From assembly GCA_964470525.1 (NCBI GenBank), contig CAYYDE010000002.1, forward strand, positions 62,001 through 126,000: a DNA stretch of 64,000 nucleotides. Direction: 5' to 3'. The stretch comes from CAYYDE01 sp964470525. GTDB lineage: Bacteria > Patescibacteriota > Gracilibacteria > BD1-5 > UBA6164. Below the pieces are notes generated by a model. The model did no database searches, was not told the DNA's origin, and was given only the letters and a program-made list of their open reading frames with translations. Below are positions 1 to 10,432 of the stretch, in pieces (position 1 is the first letter of the stretch; every line of letters starts with the position of its first letter). The translations under genes and the position numbers were made by a program.

Positions 1-163
1 TTATTATCTATGTTATTGTCAATTTTTTCATAAAGAAAATATCAAAATTTTCTTTATTTTTTATACAATTTCTTTGAGTGTTCAGCAAGAGTTTCTATTT
101 TATACTCTGTCAACTGCACATGATGTTCTGGTTTTTCCACAACTGAAAAAAAGGAGATACATT

Positions 164-199
164 ATGCCACTATTAGTTGGTGGTACTGCTCAAGCATAA
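164..199 (+). CDS. 11-codon mini-ORF with strong Shine-Dalgarno
   Basis: A tiny ORF encodes MPLLVGGTAQA. It has one of the best ribosome binding sites in the window (AAGGAGATACATT before the ATG), while most genes here have none. Its last codons form one arm of a perfect hairpin (TGCTCAA / TTGAGCA) spanning the stop codon, and a terminator follows immediately. It could be a short translated peptide, a leader whose downstream gene is lost or absent, or the 3' part of a small RNA. No family is recognised. Sequence upstream (1-163) shows no gene. Confidence 0.4.
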   Translation: MPLLVGGTAQA

Positions 200-210
200 G
201 TTTGAGCATC

Positions 211-242
211 AAAAAAGGCTTTCCATTTGGAAAGCCTTTTTC
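211..242. terminator. bidirectional hairpin terminator
   Basis: AAAGGCTTTCC-attt-GGAAAGCCTTTTT. It lies between the plus-strand mini-ORF and the minus-strand corA and can serve both. Confidence 0.8.
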
Positions 243-256
243 ATATATAAAAACGT

Positions 257-1183
257 TTAATCAAACCAACCTCTTTTCTTGAAAATAGAAAATAATGTGA
301 CAGAAAGTAAAAACATTCATCCAGTAATTCCATAAAATGTATAAGCATTTTTTTCAAATGGAAGTCCCACATTCATCCCATAAATTCAAACAATAAATGT
401 AAGTGTTCAAATAATGAGAGTAAAACCTGTTAAACGAGAGATAATTGAGTTCAGTTTAATATTCATCAAACTATTATAAATTTCTGAGAGGGAAGAGATA
501 TTTTTGGTAAGAATTGAAATGTTGTTATCAATTTTATCAAGTTTATATTGTAAATCTTCAAAATACAGATCAAGTTGTCCATCATAAAATTTTTCAATGG
601 TTTTTTGTAATTCTAAAATAATTTCTTCTTGAGGGATAAAAAGGTGTTTAAGAAATACAAGATTTCTTCTTTTAATCATCAAATCTTCAAGAAGTTTTTT
701 ATTCAGTCATTTGTTTGAGAAAATTTCTTCTTCTAAGAAAACAATATCTCGAGTTGATTTATTGAGAAGTTTGAGCGTTTTATCAAACATTACATCAATA
801 ATTTTATAGAGAATATAATATGGAGTAATCTTGTATTCTTCAGGATCTTCTAGACTCGATGTTTCTTCTAAATATTCTTCTTTAATTTTTTCAATATGAG
901 TCGTTGGATGGCTTGTAATGGTGATGATGAAATTTTTTCATAAAATGACATTCAGTTCGTTTGAAATATATCTTTTTTGTTTTTCATCATATTTTGGAAA
1001 ATGAAATACCATAAAAATATGATTATCATATGTATCGATTTTATCTTGAGTTGCTGATTCAACGATGTCATCAAGAATGATTTCATGCAAATCGTATTGT
1101 TCACCGATTTCTAGAAGTTCTGATTTTTTTGGACTTTGAAAGTGAATCCATGACACTTTTCCGATTTTGAGTAGGTGTTTCAT
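257..1183 (-). CDS. corA: CorA-family magnesium/cobalt transporter
   Basis: The 308-aa product has the CorA plan: a soluble N-terminal alpha/beta region, a long helical stalk (about residues 140-240), then two C-terminal membrane helices. The signature YGMN lies at the end of the first helix, followed by a short charged loop and the final helix. These channels carry Mg2+ (or Co2+/Ni2+) as pentamers in the inner membrane. Several glycines, including one just before the first helix, are TGA codons. The ATG is 6 bp downstream of the yvcK-like gene's stop codon, so the two are probably one operon reading leftward into the terminator at 211-242. No Shine-Dalgarno is visible. Confidence 0.88.
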
Positions 1184-1189
1184 GAAAAA

Positions 1190-2350
1190 TTATTTAGAAA
1201 ATAAGTCTAAAAGAGCTTGGCAAAGATATTTTTTATGATGTTTATAGAGACTATCTCTATCAATAAAGTCTCACTCGATAATCTGAGTTCCTCTTCATTC
1301 TAAGAAAAATCTTTCATTTTCTCTGATATAAATATATGATCATCATTTTACAGAAATATCTGATTGAAGTTGTTTTTTTTGCGCAGTTCATAGTGCAAGT
1401 TTTTTGTTGTTTGCAACAATTATATCTATTTTTCTTCCAACATATCTTTCCAAATGAAGAATAAAATCTATCACACGAAAATTTTCTGTTTCACCTCATT
1501 TATTTGTGGTATTGAGCAAAAATACAATTTTTGCTTTGGAATTTTTGAGACTTTCACTCATTCATCCAATAATGAGATTTGCAATAGTTGAAGTGAAAAG
1601 ATCTCAAGGTCATAAAATAATATAATCACTGTTTTGAATTGTTTGATTGATATAATCTGGAGCTTGTGCATTTTTTGAATTTGCCATAAGCTCAAGTCTT
1701 TGAATTTCTCCATTATAATCACAAACATTTGAAATATTATCTTGAGTTTCAATGATTTCTCCATTTTCTAAAACAGCTTGAATATACGCACTTTGTGTGG
1801 TGACTGGAAGAACTTTTCCGCGTACTTGAAGCCAATTGCTCATTAGATCAACTCAAGCTTTAAAATCTCAGAGATGATGAAACAAACTTGCCATGAGGAT
1901 ATTTCCAAATTTATGTCAAGAAATAGAACTTTGTATTGGTAAAATATAAGTAAGTATTTCTGGATATTTTTGAGAAGTTTCTTGAAGAATATTTTCAAAA
2001 AGGACATGAAAAGTTGGATCATTTGATTGATTTTTGATTTGATCCATCATTTCTTTGATATTTATTTCAGAAATATGTATATCAATATCAAGAACGGTTT
2101 CAAATAAAATCTTATATCCATCACGATAAGGACTTTGCGAAAGGGAAAAAAGACATCGTCTTAAATCTCATGGAGGGGGAAGATGCACTCAAAAAGCTTT
2201 TTTGTATTCTCTCATGAGTACTCATGTGGTTCTTCCATCATCACTCATAGAAACAATAGATGTGATATCATAATTTTTTGGTAAATAGGTGAAAAAAGCA
2301 TCTAAAATATTTGATTGCCCATTTCCTCAACCAATCGTTGTGATTTGCAT
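1190..2350 (-). CDS. yvcK: YvcK/CofD-family gluconeogenesis factor
   Basis: 386 aa. The N-terminus carries a glycine-rich nucleotide loop (TTIGGGNGQS), followed by the PPPGD and GPGDLFTS motifs typical of the YvcK branch of the CofD-like superfamily. YvcK proteins bind UDP-sugars and are linked in Bacillus to cell-wall synthesis and growth on gluconeogenic carbon. That branch is a better fit than the F420 enzyme CofD itself, because no F420 pathway is visible here. The C-terminal part (about 330-386) is less typical. It is upstream of and probably cotranscribed with corA. Confidence 0.75.
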
Positions 2351-2418
2351 AATGTGAATACTAAAAAATAATCAGAACCATTATATGATTTTTTTGATTT
2401 TTGCAATGAAAAAATGTT

Positions 2419-3582
2419 TTATTTTTCTTGAATTATAAGGATTTTATCATCTCAAAATTTTGCATTTCATCTTCCATCTTTATTGGAAGTAAGAATATAG
2501 AGATGATTATCTAGTCAAACAACTGCGTCTCTGAGTCTTCCATATGTGTTTGTGAGAAAATCTTCTTGCTCTTTGAGTTGCCAAGAATCTTGTGTTTTTT
2601 CAAGAGTTGCAATAATAATTTTTTCTGATTTGAGAGTGGTGATAAAAATTCTATCATTCCAAAAAGTCATTCCAGCTGGAGGAAGAGAGGCATTTTCTGA
2701 ATAAATAATTGGATTTTGATACGTATCAGAATATCCAGTGACTTCTGGCCATCCATAATTTCATCAAGGAATAATAAAATCCAAAACCCTATCTCTATTT
2801 CTGAGTCAAAATTCTCCAGTTGGTCCGTGGCTTGAAATAAAGAGATTTCAAGAATTTGGTTCGAATGCGATTCATTGTGGATTTCTGTGTCCGTATGAAT
2901 ACACGAGTGAATTTTCAAATGGGTTATCTGCTGGGATACTTCCATCTGTATTTATTCTTAAAATTTTTCAGGAAAGAGAATTGAGATTTTGCGCATTTTG
3001 TGGATTTGAAGCATCTCAGGTTGCAATATAGAGTTTTTTATCTGGTCAAAATTTTATTCTTCCTCCATTGTGGTATCTATCTCAAGGAATATTTTCTAAG
3101 AGAATTTCATTTTCTGTGGCTGTTTTTCCTATATCTTTGAGTTGTACGACTTTATTTTTGATATTTTTTTGAGCATCATAATAGCTGTACATGATATAAA
3201 TAAAGTGATTTTGTGCGAAATCGGGATCTTTTTCTATTCCAAAAAGTCATCATTCTCAAATTTCTATACTGGGTGCTTGATAGTAGAGAGTTTCTTGTTT
3301 GATATTATTTTCTATGAGAAAAATTTTTCCATCTCTTTGTGTAACTAAAGCTCTTTGCTCATCAAGAAATACCAGTCACCAAGGAGTGTCGAGTCAATCA
3401 ATCCAGATGTGAGTTTGGAGGTTTTTGGTGTTGAATGGTATTACTTCTTCTATTGGAGGTTCAATTTCTGAAATAAGAGGTTCATTTTGAGTATTTTCAT
3501 AAGATATTTCTGGAATATTTTTTTCAGAATTACAGCTCGTTCCAAGAAACATAAGTATTGATAAGAGAATAATTTTTTTCAT
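2419..3582 (-). CDS. PQQ-type glucose/sorbosone dehydrogenase-like lipoprotein
   Basis: 387 aa. The N-terminus is a lipoprotein signal peptide ending in a lipobox (LGTSC), then a Pro/Glu-rich linker to about residue 50. The rest is a six-bladed beta-propeller of the soluble aldose sugar dehydrogenase (GSDH) family: DTPWGLVFL, GGLFGIEKDP, YHNGGRIKFGPD, HRNPQGIAF and GGNYGWPEV are the family's blade motifs, including the catalytic-His region. Such enzymes oxidise sugars in the periplasm or outside the cell with PQQ. No PQQ synthesis genes are in the window, so cofactor supply or true activity is uncertain. Confidence 0.85.
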
Positions 3583-3714
3583 AGATTATTTCTTATAAAG
3601 TAAGGAGTGTATTATAGCATTTTTTCAGAAAAAAGGAAGAAAAATTTGAAAAAAGGGTTGTATTATTTTTTATATATGATATATTTTGTACATTTAGTTT
3701 TTAATAGTGAGAGC

Positions 3715-4077
3715 ATGAATACAGAAAAAAATATAAATTTGTATGAGGTGAGGAAGACAGTGAGGTTTGAGTTGAAGCCTTACAGAAAAACAAGAGAAAC
3801 TTTAAAATGAGAAGATAGTTATTCTCAATTAGATTCTTATATTAAGCATATAAAAAAAGATGAATTTGAAGAAAATTTTAATTGGAATCAATTTTGTGTT
3901 AATCAATACGATGATTTTTTAGAAAAATCTAAGAAAATTTATGAATTTTTAAAAGAATTAAATACTGAAATTAAAAAAGAGAATTATGATGAAACAAAAA
4001 AATCTATCCAGTTTGATTTTAAAAAATCTAAAGGAATATTTAAATTGAAAACCAATAACAAATTTCTACTTTTGTAG
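3715..4077 (+). pseudogene. cas12a: N-terminal remnant of a cas12a (cpf1) effector
   Basis: Only 120 codons are open. The start (NLYEVRKTVRFELKPYRKT, ending LKG) matches the very conserved N-terminus of Cas12a, where NxYxLSKTLRFELxPxGKT is typical. Intact Cas12a is roughly 1200-1300 aa, with RuvC and Nuc domains at the C-terminus; none of that is present. The reading frame runs straight into the first CRISPR repeat and stops at the TAG inside it (4075-4077), as if a deletion joined the 5' end of the gene to the array. One TGA (Gly) codon lies at the conserved Gly after the KT motif. A nearby promoter-like TTGTAT...TATATT at about 3660-3690 may still transcribe it. Confidence 0.75.
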
Positions 4078-4133
4078 ATCAAGAAGTTCAGAATAAACTT
4101 TTTTTAATTGAAAACCAATAACAAATTTCTACT
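4044..4133 (+). CRISPR. minimal Cas12a-type CRISPR array, one spacer
   Basis: Repeat 1 (4044-4079, 36 nt) ends in the hallmark Cas12a crRNA hairpin AATTTCTACTTTTGTAGAT. A 27-nt spacer follows (4080-4106). A second copy (4107-4133) is identical for 27 nt, but its hairpin 3' arm is replaced by unrelated sequence that already belongs to the promoter of the next gene. The repeat's 3' hairpin and the spacer length fit type V-A. No cas1, cas2 or cas4 is nearby. Orientation is plus, set by the hairpin being at the repeat's 3' end. Confidence 0.85.
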
Positions 4134-4141
4134 CAAAAAAC

Positions 4142-4169
4142 TTGACAAAAAAATAAATAAGACTATAAA
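4142..4169 (+). promoter_or_regulatory. promoter of small secreted protein
   Basis: A consensus -35 TTGACA (4142-4147), 16-bp spacer and -10 TATAAA (4164-4169). It begins 8 bp after the broken terminal CRISPR repeat. Confidence 0.7.
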
Positions 4170-4196
4170 TATATAACTTTATTTTTAATATTTTAT

Positions 4197-4511
4197 ATGA
4201 AATTACCATCCATATATGCTGGAGCACTTGCTTTAGCAATTACACATTGAGCAACATGAGCTGAAGAACAAAGATCTTCTTATAATCTAACTCAGACAAA
4301 AGAAAATATACATCAATTAGTTGGAAATATTCTTACTCAAACTGACCATGAAATTTTACAATGATATGCTACATACGATTGTAAACAAATCGGATCATCA
4401 AAAATTTATTTTTCAGAATCTTCACAACAAATTCCAACAGATGCATTTTTTGTACTTGGACAACATGAATTAGATCAAATTCAACAAGCCCCAAGTTGTA
4501 TGGATAAATAA
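4197..4511 (+). CDS. small secreted protein, unknown function
   Basis: 104 aa. An N-terminal signal peptide (MKLPSIYAGALALAITHGATGA) precedes a mature part of about 80 residues with two cysteines that could form a disulfide. No domain is recognised. It has its own consensus promoter and a strong terminator, so it is a single-gene unit next to the dead CRISPR locus. The three TGA codons fit code 25. A small exported adhesin, toxin or inhibitor is possible, but nothing in the sequence decides. Confidence 0.65.
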
Positions 4512-4537
4512 AAAAACTCCCTTTGGGAGTTTTTTTA
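4511..4537. terminator. bidirectional hairpin terminator
   Basis: AAACTCCC-ttt-GGGAGTTTTTTT, between convergent genes. The T-run overlaps the stop codon of the minus-strand gene. Confidence 0.85.
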
Positions 4538-5980
4538 TTTCAACAAAATTTTCTCTTGTACTAATTTTTCTACGGTTGTTTCACGAATGATAATTGCATC
4601 TCATAATTTTTTTTGTGTTTCAGAAAAAAAGATTTTTCTAAAAAATTGAACAATTGACAATTCTTTTGCTTTTAAAAGAATGATTCATTCTCAAACATAT
4701 TCAACCAGATTTTGATTGAAAGTATATATTTCTCCATGTATAGCATAAAAATAAATGTCATTCTTTTTGATAATATTTCCTTCAATTTCTATAAGATCAT
4801 TTTCTCATACAGTAAACAATATTTCAAAAGTATGAGTTTTTCAATTCCAAGAACAAACATATGTTTCTTCATATTTTCCAGGAAGAATAAATGGATGTTT
4901 AAAGTCAAGATCTTTAATGTTTTCTATATCTATCACATCATGAAAATGAGATATAATAGCAGATATTCCTTCTTCTTTTTTTGTAAGAATAGCATATTGT
5001 GACATATTTCATCAATAAATATGAATGATTTGTTGATTGAGTATTTCAATAGAATATGTATGTTTACTTGATGCATCAATTCATAGAGGAATTCTTTTGT
5101 AAGGATGATCCATATCTATGAGATGAAATATCATTTTTGCTTTATTATTGGCATTTATAAAAGATAAAATTGCAATATTTTGATCAGAAAACACACAAAT
5201 ATCTTCACAATTATTTCATTGAATCGGAGTGATGTTATTTTGTGTTGATACAATTCATTTTTTTCAATCATTATTTTCTGTAATGGCTAGGTTGAAAGCT
5301 GTATATCAAGTGATATCTTTATAAGAATGGTAGAGAGAAGAGAGAGTTCAATTTTCTTGAAAAGAGAAAAAATAAGCTGCATCTTTATCATATCAAACAA
5401 AAATATTATTTCATACTTTTGTGATTTTTTTATAGTGTACTTTTTGAAATTCAACAATTTTTTTATCATTTTTATTATATCCAATATATTCATACAATTG
5501 TTCAGAATTACGAAATTCATATATTTCTAAGTGATTATATTCATCAATTTTTTCAATGCAAGTTTCTCTATCACACGTATGAATATTGGCAACTTTATCA
5601 TAATTTTTAATTCTGGTAATAGCCATATCTAAAATTTCATCAACATCGAATCCGTCAATTGATGGATTTTGAATTTTTTCACTTAATTTTCTAATTTCTC
5701 CACGAACACCTGTACTACAAAAAAATTCTGAAATTTGATGTTTTTGCTTGAGTGAAATAATTCATTGTGTTTGAAAAATATTTTTATAAATATGAATAAT
5801 TTGGTCATTGTTAAAAAATAGAATTTTTGATATATCAAGAGGAATTTTTCTATATGTATCAGAAGCATATTTTTCAACTTTTCTTTTAATGATTTCTAAA
5901 AATATCAGTATTTCTTGAGAACTCAAAAGAGAGTGAATCGGCTGTATATCTTCAGAGATGTGAGAATTATTCTCTAGCAT
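4535..5980 (-). CDS. unknown cytoplasmic protein, 481 aa
   Basis: No family is recognised. There is no signal peptide or membrane segment. The first 150 residues look helical and charged. From about 180 onward there are repeated short beta-type segments with aromatic residues (for example YKRIPLGIDASSKHTYSI), resembling a propeller-like fold, but this is only an impression. TGA-Gly codons are frequent, so it belongs to the resident genome. It is a single-gene unit between two terminators. Confidence 0.6.
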
Positions 5981-6152
5981 ATAAATTTGGTTATTCTTAA
6001 TAAATGTTTAATCCCAACATGAAAATTTAAGAATGTGTGGGAGTGAGATTTCTTCAAAAAATGAACTTATTTTTTCCTATCATACAATAGAAATTAAGAA
6101 GGTAATGAAGACTTCAATATAAATGAAATATTTCAAAAGTCAAAAATATTTA

Positions 6153-6185
6153 AAAAATCTCTCTTTTACTTTTAGAGAGATTTTT
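6153..6185. terminator. hairpin terminator
   Basis: AAATCTCTC-(tttactttta)-GAGAGATTTTT, downstream of the DODA-like gene. The rest of the gap 5981-6183 shows only AT-rich sequence. Confidence 0.65.
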
Positions 6186-6954
6186 ACGTACCAATTTGAA
6201 AAGAAGTCATACTTATGCTTCACATTTGAATAGTATCATTGAAAAATTCTATTTTTTCTCATGAATTTTTTAATGCAAAAATATATAAAAGAGGAAGAAA
6301 ATGTTCCTTTCAAGCAATTGCTTTTTCACTCTCTGGAAGATTTTTAAAATCTAAAAGAGTTTCTAAATCATTTATTTCAAGAGATTTTTTTATAGTTTCA
6401 TTGAAGGTATAAGCCCATCAATATTGTGTATTTTGATGATTCCAATCTAAAATACTGAGATTGTGTACAATATTTCCACTTCAAAATATCATCACTCATT
6501 CTTCTCGTAAAAAAGCAAGTTTTTTTCAGAGCTCATAATGTTCTTGAGGAGTTTTTTTGATATCCAAACTCAATGTTAAAACAGGAATATTTTTTTCAGG
6601 AAACATATGTACTAAAATACTCCAAACTCCATGATCTAATCAAAAATCTTGAGTGATTTGTATTTCTGGAATGTGTTGTATAATTTTTTTGGCAATATTT
6701 TCTTCACCAGAAACACTATAATCTACTTGATATAATTCATTTGGAAAACCATAAAAATCATAAATGGTTTTTTGTTTTACATCATTATTTATATACGTTC
6801 AAAGCGTTTCATAATGTGCAGAAATTGCTAAAATTGCTTTTGGTTTTTGAATACTTTTTCAAATTTGTTCCCATTTTTGAGAAAATATATTTTTTTCCAA
6901 AGCATTGAATGGACTTCCATGTCCAAAGAAAAATGCAGGAGTTAAAGTTTTCAT
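6184..6954 (-). CDS. LigB/DODA-type extradiol ring-cleavage dioxygenase
   Basis: 256 aa, the usual length for the 4,5-DOPA dioxygenase (YgiD) family. The N-terminal FFFGHGSPFNAL is the family signature and supplies a metal-binding His. Further His positions follow: ISAHYET (about 45), LDHGVWSIL (about 120) and GSGNIVHNL (about 165). The enzyme uses non-haem Fe(II) or Zn(II) to open catechol-type rings; YgiD homologues also act on other small molecules. No aromatic pathway genes are near, so the substrate is unknown. Confidence 0.85.
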
Positions 6955-7124
6955 AAATGTATATTAAAATATATTTGAAAATATTATATCAAAACACTAT
7001 AAAAAGTAAAGTATTTTTATAAGAAAATGATTTTACTTTTTTACATAAAATTTTAAAACAATTTCCATTTTTCAAAAAAATAAGTAAGCTCTTTTGCAAT
7101 ATTTTATTTCTTAGAAAAAATAGC

Positions 7125-9305
7125 ATGAATCTCAATACAGCACAAGAACAAGCAGTAAAAAAAATAAATGGACCACTTCTGATAATTGCTGGAGCGGGAT
7201 CAGGGAAAACAGCAACTCTCACGGCACGTATCCAATATATGATTGAGCAAGGAAATATTCCTCCAATACATATTTTAGCAGTGACTTTTACCAATAAAGC
7301 AGCTCGTGAAATGAAACAGAGAGTAGCAAAAGTTTTGTGAAGTGAATATCAAATAAATCCATACAGAAATACTCATTTGCCAACGATTTGAACATTTCAT
7401 TCGATAGGAGTTATGATGTTAAAGGAAAAAATTCATACTCTTTGATATGATAAAAATTTTGTGATTTATGATGAATCAGATAAACTTTCAATTTTGAAAA
7501 ATATTATAAAAGAAGATCTGAAACTTGATGAAAAAAAATATCCAGCTCGCTCAATAGCAAGCTTTATTTCAAATGCAAAAAATGCTTTAATTTCACACAA
7601 AAACTATCACAATTATGTTGATAGTCATATAAAAGAAATAGTTGCAGAAGTTTATAAAATCTACACTCAAAGACTTGATGAAAATAATGCACTTGATTTT
7701 GATGATATTTTAGTAAAAACTCTTGAAATTCTTCAAATTCCAGAAAATCTTGAATATTATCAAAATAAATGGACTCATCTCATGATTGATGAATATCAAG
7801 ATACCAATGCTCCACAATACGAAATTGTAAAACTTCTTGCTTCAAAACTGAGAAATCTTGCTGTTGTTTGAGATGATTGGCAATCGATTTATTCTTGGAG
7901 AGGAGCTGATATGAGGAATATTTTAAATTTTCAAAAAGATTATCCAGAAGCTTTAGTGATTAAATTAGAACAAAATTATCGTTCTACAAAATATATTATT
8001 GATACAGCAAATGCTATTATCAAAAATAATAAAACAGCATTAGAAAAAACACTTTTTACACAAAATGATCAATGAGAAAAAATTTTTACCATAGAAGCAT
8101 CAGACGATAGAATTGAAAGTAAAACAATTGCAAATATTATCAAAGAAAAGGGAATACCATATAGTCAAAATTTGATTTTATATCGTACAAATGGACAATC
8201 TCGTTCTATAGAAGAAGCTTTGATAATGCAGGGAATACCGTATAAAGTTATTTGAGGTTTAAAGTTTTATGATCGTAAAGAAATTAAAGATATGCTTGCA
8301 TATTTACGTGCGATTCATAACCCAAATGATATTGTTGCTATAAAAAGAATTATCAATACTCCAAGTCGTAAAATTGGCGCAACAACTCTCAAAAAACTCG
8401 ATGAATACAAACAAGCTTTTTGAGTGAGTTTTACTCAGATTTTTGAAAATATCTCTGAAGTTGATGGACTGAATGCTGGAGCAAAAAACAGTATTATTTT
8501 GTTTTATACACTTCTTCAAGAACTGATTGAAGATTCAAAACAAATGGAAGTAAGTGAACTTCTTGAAAATATTATCAAAAAAATTTGATATGAAGAATAT
8601 TTGAGAGATGATGCTACAAAAGATGAATTTGATGCAAAAATAGATAATATCAGAGAATTAAAAAATGTAACCTCTACTTATAATGGAATGGATCCTCGTG
8701 AAAGTTTAAGTCAATTTTTAGAAGAAGTTTCTCTTATTACTGATATGGACCATAAAGAAAAAGAGGAAAAAACAGATTTTGTGACGCTTATGACGATTCA
8801 TACTTCAAAATGATTGGAATATGAAAGAGTATTTCTTACAGGTTTAGAAGATGGTTTATTTCCAAGTTCTCGTACTTTTACTGATCTCAAAGAATTAGAA
8901 GAAGAAAGAAGATTGATGTATGTTGCAGTGACTCGTGCAAAAAAAGAATTATATTTGAGTCGTGCAATAGAAAGATTTCAATATGGAGATTATATTCGCA
9001 ATCCACCATCTCGTTTTTTTAAAGAAATCCCTGAGGATTTTTTACAAGAATATGATATGTGAAATTTTCCAAATCCATTTTTTACGAACTCATATGGAAT
9101 TACCAATCCAGAACCAACTTTTCGTATTAAAAAAACTATTATTGAAAATGATATCACAGATTTTCATGTTGGAGATAAACTTTCTCATCCAAAATTTTGA
9201 ATAGGAACTATTATTGCTCTTTCTTGAGATTTAGCTGAAATCAGTTTTGTGTGACAATGAGTAAAAAAAATGAATATCAAAATTGCTCCTGTGAAGAAAA
9301 TATAA
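7125..9305 (+). CDS. pcrA: UvrD/PcrA-type superfamily 1 DNA helicase
   Basis: 726 aa, normal length for PcrA/UvrD. It has the Q-motif LNTAQEQAV, Walker A AGAGSGKT (about residue 23), motif Ia TFTNKAAREM, motif II MIDEYQDT, motif III GDDWQSIYSWRGAD, motif IV QNYRST, motif V TIHTSKGLEYERV and motif VI RLMYVAVTRAKK. A Tudor-like C-terminal tail (HPKFGIGTI) is typical of PcrA and binds RNA polymerase in other bacteria. It is a 3'-5' helicase in repair and replication-fork clearance. More than ten TGA codons occur, one at the invariant Gly of motif V (8811-8813), making this a clear proof of TGA = Gly. Confidence 0.95.
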
Positions 9306-9306
9306 T

Positions 9307-9340
9307 AAAAAACCTCAACTTTTCCAGTTGAGGTTTTTTG
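9307..9340. terminator. bidirectional hairpin terminator
   Basis: AACCTCAAC-ttttcca-GTTGAGGTTTTTT between convergent pcrA and rpsO. Confidence 0.85.
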
Positions 9341-9346
9341 TATAGA

Positions 9347-9610
9347 TTATTTTCTTAATTCTAATTTTGCAAGAATTTCTTCATATTTTTCAATGCTTGT
9401 TCTTTTGAGATAGTTCAGCATTTTTCTTCTTTTTGCTACCATAAGCATAATTCATCTTCTTGAATGATTATCTTTTTTATGAACATTTAAGTGTTCTTTT
9501 AAAGCTTCAATTCTTGAAGTTAAAATAGCAATTTGTACTTCTGGAGATCCAGTGTCTCCTTTTGCTCTTGCAAAGTTTGCAATCACATCTTTTTTTGCAG
9601 TTCTTTCCAT
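9347..9610 (-). CDS. rpsO: 30S ribosomal protein S15
   Basis: 87 aa, the usual size. It has the S15 core: GDTGSPEVQIAILTSRI, LKEHLNVHKKDNHSRRGL and the C-terminal KRRKMLNYLKR helix, which bind 16S rRNA helices 20-22. The Gly of RRGL is TGA. It stands alone, without pnp next to it. Confidence 0.95.
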
Positions 9611-9676
9611 AGTGGATAGTATTTTTAAATAATAAAATTATGTGAAACCAGAAAATACACCAGTAACAACGCAAGC

Positions 9677-9704
9677 ATTATATAAACAATTTTTTCAAAA
9701 GCAA
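9677..9704 (-). promoter_or_regulatory. rpsO promoter
   Basis: On the minus strand: -35 TTGCTT (9699-9704), 16-bp spacer, -10 TATAAT (9677-9682), 67 bp before the rpsO ATG. The short leader might hold an S15 autoregulatory site, but no specific fold is recognised. Confidence 0.6.
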
Positions 9705-9718
9705 AAGATTTTGAAATT

Positions 9719-10312
9719 TTATAACATCAGTTCTCAAATATCAACACCATTTCTTAATTCTTCTTTGAGGGTTCATAGAGATTTTATAATAACACTTTTT
9801 TGTCATAATTCGTATTTATCTAAAATACTACTTTGATAATATGCTTCAAAATCCATAATTTCACATGCAAAATTTTCTTTTATTTCAAGAAGTTCTTCTT
9901 CAGATTCAATTTGTTTTTCTAAACTGAGACAAATTCCATTGAGAATAAGTCAAAAAGTTTTTAAATCATAATTTTGATCGGTGACATATTCGTTAAAAAT
10001 TACTTCATTTTTTGTATTTATAAATGTATTTGGAATCATGACATCTCACATTTTGAGATCAAGAGTATCGCTTGGTATACCGATTCCAATACATAAAAAT
10101 TTTATGATTTCATAATTATCTTTTACATATATAACAGCTTCTTCAAAATTATTTGCAGGAGCAAAAATGACAATAAGACTTTCTTCAGGAGTTGTTTTTT
10201 TATATATTTGTGTTTCTCAAAGGTTTTGCTCAAATGGAATTTGTAATCTTTCAATCAAAATTTCTTTTATGATTGGGTGAGAAGTAAAAATGACTTTTGC
10301 AAAAATATTCAT
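9719..10312 (-). CDS. MTAN/nucleoside phosphorylase-like protein
   Basis: 197 aa. It resembles the MTA/SAH nucleosidase and purine nucleoside phosphorylase fold: FLCIGIGIPSDTLDLKMGDVMIPN parallels the GxAGGL...xxGDvvI segment, and ACEIMDFEAYY parallels the AxxMExaA substrate-binding motif. The canonical glycines before the GDV motif are partly missing, and the protein is shorter than typical MTAN (about 230 aa), so activity is uncertain. It may take part in SAM-by-product or nucleoside salvage. The 108 bp between it and rpsO holds the rpsO promoter only. Confidence 0.55.
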
Positions 10313-10432
10313 AAGTGTCTAGAATTAAAAATAATGTAAGAATTATAGAAAAATTTCTTGAAAATACAAAAATTATTTTACAAAATCTTTTCAAGAGTTA
10401 TACTCTAAAGAAATATTTGTTGAAATACTCTT

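Noticed and set aside
9642..9836. 64-aa plus-strand ORF after rpsO
   Set aside because: Overlaps the MTAN-like gene and the rpsO promoter on the other strand; no family features.
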